A DNA stretch of 64,000 bases from Clostridium grantii DSM 8605 (GTDB lineage: Bacteria > Bacillota > Clostridia > Clostridiales > Clostridiaceae). Below the pieces are notes generated by a model. That model was not told the origin of the DNA. It made no database searches and was given only the letters and a program-made list of their open reading frames with translations. Positions 17,393-25,952 of this stretch are shown here, one piece after another. Where the stretch lies: NCBI RefSeq assembly GCF_900129965.1, contig NZ_FQXM01000004.1, forward strand, positions 62,001-126,000, read 5' to 3'. The translations under genes and the position numbers were made by a program. Position 1 is the stretch's first letter; each line of letters opens with the position of its first letter.

Positions 17393-18832
17393 ATGAACAA
17401 CTATTTTAGTTCAGATATTAATCCGGATGAAATCTCCGATATTTTTGTATCAATGACTTCGCTACTTTTTGATCAATTACCCATTCCAATAAACTTTATC
17501 GATGTTAATGGCCGTATAATTATTATGAATCAAGCTTTCCTAGATTTTCTTGGATTACAACTTGAAGATGTAATAGGAAAATTACTTACAGATATTGATC
17601 CTAGCGTACGTCTTCCTATTGTTGTTAAAACCGGCAAAGCAGAAGTTGGTCAAAAACATAAATTTCAAAGTGGTAAAGAAGCAATTGTTCATAGAATTCC
17701 TTTATTTTATAAAGATGTAATCATTGGCGGTGCTGGTATAATACTTATTCATAACTTAGGCCATTTTTATAGTTTTTTTGAGGAAAAAAACATTTTAAAA
17801 AACCTAAAAAAAAGCTCCTCAAATAAAATTTCGGATTTATACAAAGCAAAATATACTTTTGACGATATATTAACTCATTCTCATTTAGGTAAAAAAAGTA
17901 AAGCTAAAGCCGAATCTTATGCAGACACAGATTTTTCTGTTTTAATTGTTGGAGAAAGTGGTGTAGGTAAAGAACTTTTTGCTCATTCAATCCATTCTTT
18001 TAGTAGAAGGAAAAATGGCCCATTTATTCGCATAAATCTTGCTGCCATGCCAGAATCACTTATTGAAGCAGAACTATTTGGATATGAAAAAGGATCCTTT
18101 ACTGGTGCACATTCCACTGGTAAAATGGGTAAATTCGAGCTAGCTAACGGTGGAACCATATTCTTAGATGAGATTGGTGAAATTCCTTTGTATCTACAAG
18201 TGAAACTTTTAAGACTACTACAAGAAAAGGAACTTGAAAGAATTGGTGGCAATGAAATTATCCACTTAGACTTAAGGGTTATTTGTGCAACAAACTGCAA
18301 TCTAGAAGAAAAGATTAAACTTAAAGAATTTAGGCAAGACTTATTCTATAGATTAAATGTATTAAACTTAAAAGTGCCAAGCCTTAAGGAAAGAAAAACA
18401 GATATCTCATTATTAATAAATCATTTTATAACTAAAATGTATCAAGATTTCAATATTTTTAAAAAGTTTCCAGAAGATGTGGAAAAAATACTCACTGATT
18501 ATTCCTGGCCTGGAAATGTACGTGAATTAAAGAATATTGTTGAAAGAATGGCTGTTACAGCTTCTGGAGAAAGTGTTAAAATCGAAGATATACCTGAGTA
18601 TATTTTAGAAAATACTAAAAAAAATAACTTTTATGAAAAAAATAATTTAGAATTAAAAGAAACCCACGAATTTGGAGAAAACTACTTAAAAAATATACTC
18701 TCAGACATGGAAAACAAGTTAATACTAGACACTTTAGAAAAATTCAATAATACCAAAGTTCAAACAGCTAAAGCTTTAGGTATTCCTAGAATGTCCCTTT
18801 ATAGAAAGTTAAATGAGATCCAATCAAAATAA
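17393..18832 (+). CDS. Sigma-54-dependent transcriptional activator (PAS-AAA+-Fis)
   Basis: The 479-residue protein has an N-terminal PAS sensor (PIPINFIDVNGRIIIMNQAF...GLQLEDVIGK), an AAA+ domain with Walker A GESGVGKE (about residue 186), the sigma-54 contact loop as GSFTGA instead of GAFTGA (about 234), GGTIFLDEIGEIP as Walker B, and a C-terminal Fis-type helix-turn-helix (VQTAKALGIPRMSLYRKL). The second ATG (17393) is used because GAGAGG abuts the first. It is divergent from the symporter operon and upstream of the thiolase end of the other operon, so it probably activates both sigma-54 promoters in response to a small molecule bound by the PAS domain. Confidence 0.92.
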   Translation: MNNYFSSDINPDEISDIFVSMTSLLFDQLPIPINFIDVNGRIIIMNQAFLDFLGLQLEDVIGKLLTDIDPSVRLPIVVKTGKAEVGQKHKFQSGKEAIVHRIPLFYKDVIIGGAGIILIHNLGHFYSFFEEKNILKNLKKSSSNKISDLYKAKYTFDDILTHSHLGKKSKAKAESYADTDFSVLIVGESGVGKELFAHSIHSFSRRKNGPFIRINLAAMPESLIEAELFGYEKGSFTGAHSTGKMGKFELANGGTIFLDEIGEIPLYLQVKLLRLLQEKELERIGGNEIIHLDLRVICATNCNLEEKIKLKEFRQDLFYRLNVLNLKVPSLKERKTDISLLINHFITKMYQDFNIFKKFPEDVEKILTDYSWPGNVRELKNIVERMAVTASGESVKIEDIPEYILENTKKNNFYEKNNLELKETHEFGENYLKNILSDMENKLILDTLEKFNNTKVQTAKALGIPRMSLYRKLNEIQSK

Positions 18833-18854
18833 TAAATATAGAAATTATATTATA

Positions 18855-18895
18855 AACTATAAAACACACCAATTAATTTGGTGTGTTTTATAGTT
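18855..18895. terminator. Strong bidirectional terminator
   Basis: An 18-bp perfect stem with T-rich flanks on both strands separates the convergent activator and thiolase genes. Confidence 0.85.
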
Positions 18896-18905
18896 TTAAT
18901 GCTAA

Positions 18906-20084
18906 CTATCTTTTTACTACCATAGCCGTTCCTTGTCCTCCACCTATACATAAAGTTGCAAGACCTGATTTTGAATCTCTTTTTATCATTTCATGAATCA
19001 AAGACACCAAAATCCTAGCCCCTGAAGCACCAATGGGATGTCCTAATGCAATAGCTCCACCATTAACATTAACCTTATCCATATTAAAATTCAAATCCTT
19101 TGCAACAGCTAAGCTTTGTGCTGCAAAAGCTTCATTTGCTTCAATTAAATCAATATCTTCAATGGTCATGCCCGCTCTTTCTAGCGCTAATCTACTAGAT
19201 GCTACTGGCCCATATCCCATTATTGATGGATCAAGTGCTTTTGAAGCAAAAGATGCTATTTTAACTAAAGGCTTAATTCCCAGTTCCTCAGCTTTTTCAG
19301 AACTCATTACTACAAAAGCCGCTGCTCCATCATTTATACCCGATGCATTTCCTGCTGTAACAGTTCCATCTTTTTTAAATGCTGCTTTTAACTTAACTAG
19401 ACTTTCAATTGTAGCACTAAATTTAGGGTACTCGTCTTTGTCGAATATTAGAGTTTTCCCTTTTCTTTTTTGGATTTCTATAGGAACTATCTCATCTTTA
19501 AATTTACCCTGTTTTAGGGCCTTCTCAGCTTTTATTTGAGAATTCAAAGCGAACTCATCTTGCATTTCTCTAGTTATACCCCATTGCTCAGCAATATTTT
19601 CTGCTGTTATACCCATATGATAATTATTAAAAGCATCCCATAAACCATCTTTTATCATTTCATCAATGATAGTTTCATTACCCATTCGCTGTCCCCATCT
19701 TGCTTTATTTAAAAGATAAGGTGCTTGAGACATATTTTCCATTCCACCCGCTACAACAACATCAGTATCACCTGAAAGAATCATCTGATATGCTAAGCTC
19801 ACGGCTCTTAAGCCAGAACCGCACACTTTATTTATAGTAAAAGATGGGGTTTCTACTAGCAGCCCAGCTTTAATAGAAGCTTGCCTACTTGGATTTTGAC
19901 CAAGACCAGCTTGTAATACATTTCCCATAATTACTTCATCTATTAAACTCACATCAATATTTGCTCTTTCAACAGCTTCTTTAATCACAATTGCTCCTAA
20001 ATCTATTGCTGAAACATCTTTTAATCCGCCTCCAAATGATCCTATAGCAGTCCTAACGGCACTAACTATTACAACTTCTCTCAT
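18906..20084 (-). CDS. thlA: Acetyl-CoA C-acetyltransferase (thiolase)
   Basis: The 392-residue thiolase carries the acyl-binding cysteine in NKVCGSGLRAV (about Cys88), ENMSQAPYLL, the histidine motif NGGAIALGHPIGASGARIL and the second cysteine in CIGGGQG. It joins or splits acetyl and acyl groups, so it is the last step of beta-oxidation or the first step of butyrate synthesis. The start at 20084 follows TGGAGG; the upstream in-frame ATG at 20135 has no such site. It is the last gene of the operon that starts with crotonase. Confidence 0.92.
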   Translation of the reverse strand: MREVVIVSAVRTAIGSFGGGLKDVSAIDLGAIVIKEAVERANIDVSLIDEVIMGNVLQAGLGQNPSRQASIKAGLLVETPSFTINKVCGSGLRAVSLAYQMILSGDTDVVVAGGMENMSQAPYLLNKARWGQRMGNETIIDEMIKDGLWDAFNNYHMGITAENIAEQWGITREMQDEFALNSQIKAEKALKQGKFKDEIVPIEIQKRKGKTLIFDKDEYPKFSATIESLVKLKAAFKKDGTVTAGNASGINDGAAAFVVMSSEKAEELGIKPLVKIASFASKALDPSIMGYGPVASSRLALERAGMTIEDIDLIEANEAFAAQSLAVAKDLNFNMDKVNVNGGAIALGHPIGASGARILVSLIHEMIKRDSKSGLATLCIGGGQGTAMVVKR

Positions 20085-20147
20085 TATAAAACCTCCATCA
20101 TTAATGAATTTCAAATACTTAAAATTTACTGCCACAAGTATTTATTA

Positions 20148-21158
20148 TTATCTAGTAGCCTTAATATTTTTTACTTCTTTTATCAATTCAGGTATTACTT
20201 TATTTATATCTCCTACAATTCCCAAATCTGACACTTCAAAAATTGGTGCACCAGCATCTTTATTTATTGCAACAATAAACTCTGATTCTTCCATTCCAGC
20301 AAGATGTTGAATAGCCCCTGATATCCCACATGCGAAGTATACTCCTGGTCTAACCGTTTTGCCTGTTTGTCCTACTTGATGGTCTCTATGAAGCCATCCT
20401 GCATCTACAACAGCACGAGAAGATGATACAACCCCCTTCAACTCATGAGCTAATTCTCTAAGCATCTGAAAATTTTCAGCATTTCCCAATCCTCTACCAC
20501 CAGAAACTAAAACATTTGCATCTTCGATATTGACTTTTTCTTTTTCTACTTTAACAGTCTCTAAAATTCTGATATTCATATCCTCAGATTTAAATTCAAT
20601 TTCGAATTTTTGAATTAATCCTTTTCGTGCTTCATCTTTTTTAAATTTCTGCATTACTCCTGGTCTTACAGTAGACATTTGGGGTCTAAAATCTGGACAG
20701 ATAATTGTTGCAAGTATATTTCCTCCAAAAGCCGGTCTTGTCATCAATAGATTTCTTGTTTCATCTTCAATATCTAAAGAAGTACAATCCGCTGTAAGCC
20801 CTGTATAAATTCTAGCAGAAACCCTAGGTGCTAAATCTCTTCCAATAGTTGTAGCTCCAAATAAAACAACCTCTGGTTTTTTTTCTTTTATTACCTTTGA
20901 AAATGCTTTAGTATATGGCTCATTCATATACAATTCTAAAGCTTTATCATCAACATATATAACTTCATCTGCTCCATAACTAATCAATTCACTAGCTAGA
21001 TTGCTTATATCATATCCTAGTAATACGGCTATTAATTTTTCATTTAATTTATCTGCAAGTTCTCTACCCTTTCCTAAAAGTTCAAAAGAAACCTTTTGAA
21101 CCACTTTTTCTCTTTGTTCAATAAATATACAAACGCCTTTATATTCTTTAATGTTCAC
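20148..21158 (-). CDS. etfA: Electron transfer flavoprotein alpha subunit
   Basis: The 336-residue EtfA starts at a GTG after GAGGTGGG. Its C-terminal FAD-binding domain is clear: SGGRGLGNAENF, SSRAVVDAGWLHRDHQVGQ, TGKTVRPGVYFACGISGAIQ and INKDAGAPIFEVSDLGIVGD. With EtfB it accepts electrons from, or donates them to, the acyl-CoA dehydrogenase encoded just upstream; clostridial Bcd-EtfAB complexes can bifurcate electrons from NADH to crotonyl-CoA and ferredoxin. Whether this complex bifurcates cannot be read directly here. Confidence 0.93.
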   Translation of the reverse strand: MNIKEYKGVCIFIEQREKVVQKVSFELLGKGRELADKLNEKLIAVLLGYDISNLASELISYGADEVIYVDDKALELYMNEPYTKAFSKVIKEKKPEVVLFGATTIGRDLAPRVSARIYTGLTADCTSLDIEDETRNLLMTRPAFGGNILATIICPDFRPQMSTVRPGVMQKFKKDEARKGLIQKFEIEFKSEDMNIRILETVKVEKEKVNIEDANVLVSGGRGLGNAENFQMLRELAHELKGVVSSSRAVVDAGWLHRDHQVGQTGKTVRPGVYFACGISGAIQHLAGMEESEFIVAINKDAGAPIFEVSDLGIVGDINKVIPELIKEVKNIKATR

Positions 21159-21186
21159 TATAATCCCACCTCATATTCAAATAAAT

Positions 21187-21969
21187 TTATATATAATATT
21201 TTTCTTGAAGTTTTTCCACTATAATTTTTGCTGCTTCTTTGGCATCAACCTCATATATTTTCCCAGCAGACTTAGCTCCCTTTGTAAAAGATTTTTTTAC
21301 TTTTGTAGGGGAACCCTTTAAGCCAATTTTCAAAGGATCTACATCTATATCTACTAATGTCCAAGATTTAATTTCTTTATCTCTATATGCATCAAATATT
21401 CCTGCAACAGACATATACCTAGCTTTATTATTCTCACTAAGAGTAGTTATAAGACATGGCATCTTTATTTCTATCATTTGATAACCATCTTCAAAAACTC
21501 TTTTTACTATCAAATTATTCTCTTCTTTTATCAATGAATCAACATAGCTAACATGTGGAATATTTAAATGCTCGGCAATTTGAGGACCAACTTGAGCTGT
21601 ATCCCCATCAATTGCTTGTCTTCCCGCTATTATTAAATCATAATCAATTTTTTTTAATGCTCCTGATAATGTTAACGATGTTGCCCAAGTGTCAGCTCCT
21701 GCAAAAGCTCTATCACTTAGTAAAATTGCTTCATCCGCTCCCATTGCTAGTGCTTCTCTCAACGCTTTTTCTGCTTGAGGTGGCCCCATAGTGATTACTG
21801 TAACATGAGCATTAAATTCATCTTTTAATTTTAATGCAGTCTCAAGTCCACTTTTATCATCAGGATTTATTATACTTGGAACTCCGTCTCTTATTAATGT
21901 TCCTGTTTTAGAATCTATTTTAACCTCTGTAGTATCTGGAACTTGTTTAATACAAACAATTATCTTCAT
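21187..21969 (-). CDS. etfB: Electron transfer flavoprotein beta subunit
   Basis: The 260-residue EtfB opens MKIIVCIKQVPDTTEVKID, has NPDDKSGLETALKLKD, MGPPQAEKALREALAMGADEAILL and the signature AGRQAIDGDTAQVGPQIAEHL. A GGGAGG ribosome binding site precedes it. It lies between the acyl-CoA dehydrogenase and etfA genes, the order bcd-etfB-etfA seen in clostridial butyrate operons. Confidence 0.93.
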   Translation of the reverse strand: MKIIVCIKQVPDTTEVKIDSKTGTLIRDGVPSIINPDDKSGLETALKLKDEFNAHVTVITMGPPQAEKALREALAMGADEAILLSDRAFAGADTWATSLTLSGALKKIDYDLIIAGRQAIDGDTAQVGPQIAEHLNIPHVSYVDSLIKEENNLIVKRVFEDGYQMIEIKMPCLITTLSENNKARYMSVAGIFDAYRDKEIKSWTLVDIDVDPLKIGLKGSPTKVKKSFTKGAKSAGKIYEVDAKEAAKIIVEKLQEKYYI

Positions 21970-21982
21970 ATTTAGAACCTCC

Positions 21983-23122
21983 CTATTTTAACATATTAGC
22001 TGATATAACCATCTTTTGAACTTCTGAAGTACCCTCATATATTTCTGTTATTTTGGCATCTCTCATCATTCTTTCAACGGGATACTCTCTTGTGTATCCA
22101 TATCCCCCATGTAATTGAACAGCTTTTGTAGTAACCTCCATAGCTGTTTCAGATGCAAAAAGTTTAGCCATTGCAGCATATACTGAGTATGTTTCCTTAT
22201 TGTCTTTTGCTTTAGCCGCTCTATAAACCAATAACCTTGCAGCATCAACCTTTACTTGCATATCTGCTAATTGAAATTGAGTATTTTGGAATTGAGAAAT
22301 TGATCTTTTAAATTGTTTTCTTTCTTTAACATACTTTACTGTTTCATCAATAGCACCTTGCGCAATTCCTAATGCTTGAGCAGCAATACCAATACGTCCT
22401 CCATCAAGAGTTTTCATAGCTATTCCAAATCCTTTTCCCATCTTACCTAATAAATTTTCTGCTGGAACTATACAGTTTTCGAATATTAATTCACAAGTAG
22501 ACGATCCTTTGATACCCATTTTAGCTTCTTTTTTACCAACACTAAATCCTTTAAACCCTTTTTCAACTATAAATGCTGATATTCCTCTAGTTCCTGCACT
22601 TTTGTCAGTCATTGCCATAATAATATATACATCAGCATAACCTGCATTTGTAATAAAAATTTTAGATCCATTTAATATATAATGGTTCCCCTCTAAAATT
22701 GCAGTTGTTTGTTGCCCTGCTGCATCAGTACCTGCATTAGGCTCTGTAAGACCAAAAGCTCCTAATAATTCTCCTTTTGCAAGAGGAATTAAATATTTTT
22801 GTTTTTGTTCTTCAGTACCAAATTCATAAATAGGCGAACAACATAAAGATGTATGAGCTGAAACAATAACACCTGTGGTAGCACATACTTTAGATAATTC
22901 TTCTACAGCCATAGCATAACCTAAATTATCGCCACCTTCTCCACCATATTCTTTAGGAATTGGTATACCCATAAATCCACATTTACTCATTTTTTCTACT
23001 GTTTCTAAAGGAAATCTTTCTTCCTCATCAACTTCTTGTGCTAAAGGTTTAACCTCTATTTCAGCAAATTCTTTATACATTTGTTTTAACATCTCATATT
23101 CTTTTAAAATCGAAAAATCCAT
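21983..23122 (-). CDS. bcd: Short-chain acyl-CoA dehydrogenase (butyryl-CoA dehydrogenase type)
   Basis: The 379-residue flavoprotein shows LTEPNAGTDAAGQQTTA (FAD contact), NGSKIFITNAGYAD, FENCIVPAENLLGKMGKGF, QLADMQVKVDAARLLVYRAA, VQLHGGYGYTREYPVERMMR and the catalytic glutamate in IYEGTSEVQ. It interconverts butyryl-CoA and crotonyl-CoA, exchanging electrons with EtfAB. A TAAGGAGG site lies before the ATG. The assignment to C4 chain length follows the operon context and overall similarity. Confidence 0.92.
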   Translation of the reverse strand: MDFSILKEYEMLKQMYKEFAEIEVKPLAQEVDEEERFPLETVEKMSKCGFMGIPIPKEYGGEGGDNLGYAMAVEELSKVCATTGVIVSAHTSLCCSPIYEFGTEEQKQKYLIPLAKGELLGAFGLTEPNAGTDAAGQQTTAILEGNHYILNGSKIFITNAGYADVYIIMAMTDKSAGTRGISAFIVEKGFKGFSVGKKEAKMGIKGSSTCELIFENCIVPAENLLGKMGKGFGIAMKTLDGGRIGIAAQALGIAQGAIDETVKYVKERKQFKRSISQFQNTQFQLADMQVKVDAARLLVYRAAKAKDNKETYSVYAAMAKLFASETAMEVTTKAVQLHGGYGYTREYPVERMMRDAKITEIYEGTSEVQKMVISANMLK

Positions 23123-23184
23123 AGCCTTTCCTCCTTAAATATATTAATATTTAAAATCCAAGCACTGCACTGTATAGTTTACTA

Positions 23185-23601
23185 TTATTTTGGAGGCATA
23201 ACAGTTGCAACCCCTTTAAGAACAATAACGCCATCTTGATTAGTACATATGGTACTTAATTTTATAATATTTTTTTCTTCTTTTTTTTCAATAACTTCAA
23301 CTTCGGCTTTTACTGTATCTCCAAATTTAACTGGTGCTGTAAATTTAAGCTCTTGTCCTAAATAGATAGTGCCTGGCCCTGGTAATTTCATTCCCAATAC
23401 TGCTGAAATAAATCCTGCTATTAACATTCCATGAGCAATTCGTCCATTGAACATTGATTTTTCTGCTTCAAGTTGATTTATATGTGCCGGATTCAAATCA
23501 CCTGTTACTCCTGCATATAAATAAACATCAGTTTCTGAAACTGTTTTTTGAAAATAATCTTTGTCTCCTATATTTATATCCTTTATAGTCAAACCTTTCA
23601 C
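23185..23601 (-). CDS. MaoC-like (R)-specific enoyl-CoA hydratase
   Basis: The 138-residue hot-dog-fold protein has the hydratase-2 motif TGDLNPAHIN with catalytic Asp and His, then GRIAHGMLIAGFISAVLG. It starts at GTG after AAGGAGG. Enzymes of this type (PhaJ) interconvert crotonyl-CoA and (R)-3-hydroxybutyryl-CoA. Alongside an (S)-specific crotonase and dehydrogenase in the same operon it would let both hydroxy enantiomers enter the pathway, hinting that (R)-3-hydroxyacids are substrates. Confidence 0.85.
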   Translation of the reverse strand: MKGLTIKDINIGDKDYFQKTVSETDVYLYAGVTGDLNPAHINQLEAEKSMFNGRIAHGMLIAGFISAVLGMKLPGPGTIYLGQELKFTAPVKFGDTVKAEVEVIEKKEEKNIIKLSTICTNQDGVIVLKGVATVMPPK

Positions 23602-23645
23602 TTAAAATACCTCCTTCAATCCTTTTTTTGGAAAATTATATTAGC

Positions 23646-23694
23646 ATGATGCAGTAGAGTCTCCCGCCATATAAGGTCGGCAGCTTTGCATCAT
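23646..23694. repeat. Intra-operon imperfect hairpin
   Basis: ATGATGCA and TGCATCAT close a 33-base loop that contains further CCG/CGG pairing, in the 111-bp gap between the MaoC-like and hydroxyacyl-CoA dehydrogenase genes. It has no T-tract and could be a processing site, a sRNA target or a small dispersed repeat. Confidence 0.4.
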
Positions 23695-23712
23695 ATTACT
23701 TAAATTGAATGA

Positions 23713-24558
23713 TTACTTTGTATAATCATGAAATCCTTTTCCTGTTTTTCTACCTAGAAGTCCCCCTCTAACCATTTTTCTAAGTAATGGGTGTGGTTTA
23801 TACTTTGAATCTCCAAACTCTTTATATAAAACTTCCATAATAGCTAAATTTACATCATTTCCAATCAAATCCGCTAATTCAAGTGGCCCCATTGGATGAT
23901 TTGCTCCGAGTTTCATTGCTTTATCAATATCTTCAGCTGTTGCAATCCCTTCTGCAAATATACCTATAGCCTCATTAATCATTGGTATAAGTATTCTATT
24001 AACAACAAACCCTGGAGCTTCTTCAACTTCAACAGGAAATTTACCTATTTTCTCAGACAATTGCAAAATTGTTGTTTTTGTTTCTTCTGAAGTAGCTATT
24101 CCCTTTATAACTTCAACCAAATTCATAACTAAAACTGGATTGAAAAAATGCATTCCTATAACCTTATCTGGTCTTTTTGTAGCACCTGCAATTTCTGTTA
24201 TGGAAAGTGATGATGTATTTGTTGCTAAAATAGCTTCATATTTACAAATTTGATCTAGCTCAGCAAATATTTTTTTCTTTATTTCCATGTTTTCAACAGC
24301 AGCTTCTATAATCAAATCAGCATTCTTCGCCATAGTAATATCAACAGTGCCTGTAATCCTCATTAAAATATTTTCTTTTCCTTCTTCAGTTATTTTTCCT
24401 TTTTGAAGACTTCTGTTTAAATTTTTATTTATTAATGAAAAGCCCTTTTCAACAAAACTTTCATTAATGTCTCTCATGATAACTTTGTATCCTGATTCTG
24501 CAAAAACTTGAGCAATACCTGCTCCCATGGTTCCTGCCCCTAAAACGAATATTTTCAT
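23713..24558 (-). CDS. hbd: 3-hydroxybutyryl-CoA dehydrogenase
   Basis: The 281-residue protein has the NAD-binding GAGTMGAGIAQVFAESGY at the N-terminus, NTSSLSITEIA, GMHFFNPVLVMNLVEVI with the catalytic His-Glu pair, and the C-terminal ANHPMGPLELADLIGNDV. It oxidises (S)-3-hydroxybutyryl-CoA to acetoacetyl-CoA or works in reverse. AAAGGAG precedes the ATG, and crotonase is 12 bases upstream. Confidence 0.94.
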   Translation of the reverse strand: MKIFVLGAGTMGAGIAQVFAESGYKVIMRDINESFVEKGFSLINKNLNRSLQKGKITEEGKENILMRITGTVDITMAKNADLIIEAAVENMEIKKKIFAELDQICKYEAILATNTSSLSITEIAGATKRPDKVIGMHFFNPVLVMNLVEVIKGIATSEETKTTILQLSEKIGKFPVEVEEAPGFVVNRILIPMINEAIGIFAEGIATAEDIDKAMKLGANHPMGPLELADLIGNDVNLAIMEVLYKEFGDSKYKPHPLLRKMVRGGLLGRKTGKGFHDYTK

Positions 24559-24570
24559 AAAATCTCCTTT

Positions 24571-25353
24571 CTAAAATGTATTTTTGAAATTTGCATTTCT
24601 TTTTTCTAAAAAAGCTTTCATACCTTCACTTTGATCTTCATTGGCAAAACAAAGAGAAAATAAATCTCGCTCAATGGTTATTGCTGTTTCTATATCTGTT
24701 TCTATTCCTCTATTAATTGCGGATTTTGAATATCTTACAGCTATTTGCCCATTAATGCATATGTTATTAGCTATTTTTAAAGCTTCTTCTAATAAATTTT
24801 CATGTGGAACTACTTTATTAATAAGCCCAATATTTTTTGCTTCCTCCGCTTTTATCATTGCTGCTGTAAAAATCAATTCTTTAGCTTTTCCAATTCCAAT
24901 CAAACGAGAAAGTCTTTGTGTACCCGAAAATCCTGGAGTTATACCCAAAGCCACCTCTGGTTGTCCAAATCTTGCTTTTTCACTGGCAATTCTTAAATCA
25001 CAACTCATAGCTAACTCGCATCCTCCACCTAATGCAAACCCATTTACTGCTGCTATCACAGGTTTATCCATAAGCTCAATTTTTCTAAAAATGCTTGATC
25101 CAAGTTCCGCAAATTTTCTTGCAGACTCTGGAGACATGACATTCATTTCTGCAATATCAGCCCCTGCTACAAATGCTTTTCCTTCTCCTGTAATTATAAG
25201 AACATATACTGTCTCATCTTTAATTATTTTGTTTATTGCTAAATTTAATTCTTTTAACAATTCTTCATTTAAAGCATTTAATGCCTTTGGCCTATTAATA
25301 ATTAATATACCTACATTTTTTTCTTGCCTATAAATTAAATTATTATATTCCAC
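24571..25353 (-). CDS. crt: Enoyl-CoA hydratase (crotonase)
   Basis: The protein of about 260 residues carries INRPKALNALNEELLKEL, the oxyanion segment FVAGADIAEM, and the catalytic glutamates in GFALGGGCELAMSCDLRIAS and FGQPEVALGITPGFSGTQRL. It hydrates crotonyl-CoA to (S)-3-hydroxybutyryl-CoA. The GTG at 25353 is chosen because AAAGGAGGG lies just upstream; a longer ATG start at 25380 would put that site inside the gene. It is the first gene of the beta-oxidation operon, about 45 bp from a sigma-54 promoter. Confidence 0.93.
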   Translation of the reverse strand: MEYNNLIYRQEKNVGILIINRPKALNALNEELLKELNLAINKIIKDETVYVLIITGEGKAFVAGADIAEMNVMSPESARKFAELGSSIFRKIELMDKPVIAAVNGFALGGGCELAMSCDLRIASEKARFGQPEVALGITPGFSGTQRLSRLIGIGKAKELIFTAAMIKAEEAKNIGLINKVVPHENLLEEALKIANNICINGQIAVRYSKSAINRGIETDIETAITIERDLFSLCFANEDQSEGMKAFLEKRNANFKNTF

Positions 25354-25398
25354 GCTTCCACCCTCCTTTAAATATTTCATTTAACACTTTAATTATTT

Positions 25399-25415
25399 AG
25401 CAATTTACATGCCAA
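25399..25415 (-). promoter_or_regulatory. Sigma-54 (-24/-12) promoter of the beta-oxidation operon
   Basis: TTGGCATGTAAATTGCT on the minus strand fits the RpoN consensus with ten bases between GG and GC, and differs from the symporter promoter at only two positions. The transcript would start about 35 bases before the crotonase GTG. No copy of the 17-bp activator repeats was found in the 150 bp upstream, which is occupied by a terminator and an EAL remnant. Confidence 0.85.
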
Positions 25416-25443
25416 TTCACTAATATTTATACTAATTTTTTGC

Positions 25444-25485
25444 AAAAAAATTATCTAAAGCTTTTTAAACAAAAACTTTAGATAA
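25444..25485 (-). terminator. Terminator of the former EAL gene
   Basis: Read on the minus strand, TTATCTAAAG and CTTTAGATAA pair and are followed by seven T residues. It lies 36 bases after the EAL remnant stop and insulates the sigma-54 promoter from upstream transcription. Confidence 0.75.
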
Positions 25486-25520
25486 CATTTATATTTTTTA
25501 TGCAATTAATTTTAGTTTAT

Positions 25521-25690
25521 TTAGTAAGCACTAACAATAAAATTCTCATTGAAAAGTTCAATAATTTTATTTGCTTCACATGGCTTACTAAAATAATATC
25601 CTTGTATTTCATTACATCCAAGTGACTTAATCAAATCATATTGCTCAATAGTTTCAATTCCCTCTGCAACAATTTTCAGCAACAAAAATC
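25521..25690 (-). pseudogene. C-terminal EAL-domain remnant
   Basis: The readable end LLKIVAEGIETIEQYDLIKS, QGYYFSKPCEANKIIE and FNENFIVSAY is the last 50 or so residues of a cyclic-di-GMP phosphodiesterase. The rest has been lost at the edge of the IS21 element. It is related to, but not identical with, the EAL remnant at 2981-3337. Confidence 0.75.
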
Positions 25691-25759
25691 GCTCATTTGA
25701 TTTACAATTTTTGTAGAATACCTGACCCCTTGCAAAAACTGAAATAGTTTTTGTTGCTC

Positions 25760-25840
25760 TAAATACATCTCATGTTAAGGTTCAGCACTATTAAAAAAAT
25801 TGAAAAAAATATTATAAGTTAATTTAAATACATCTCATGT
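25760..25840 (+). repeat. IS21 left-end direct repeats
   Basis: TAAATACATCTCATGT occurs at 25760-25775 and 25825-25840. Repeated subterminal transposase-binding sites are characteristic of IS21-family ends. Confidence 0.65.
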
Positions 25841-25952
25841 GTATTGGATAAACTATAACTGTACCAAAAAATAATTAAAAACCTGCCCACTAGTATTTTC
25901 CAAACCTTTTATACACACAATATTCAGGTAATAATATTGGATATAGAAGGAA

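Noticed and set aside
19033..19539. Long frame antisense to thiolase
   Set aside because: A shadow of the thiolase coding sequence with no start signal.
24641..25333. 230-codon frame opposite the crotonase gene
   Set aside because: It is antisense to a clear enoyl-CoA hydratase, with Ser/Ile/Phe-rich composition and no ribosome binding site.
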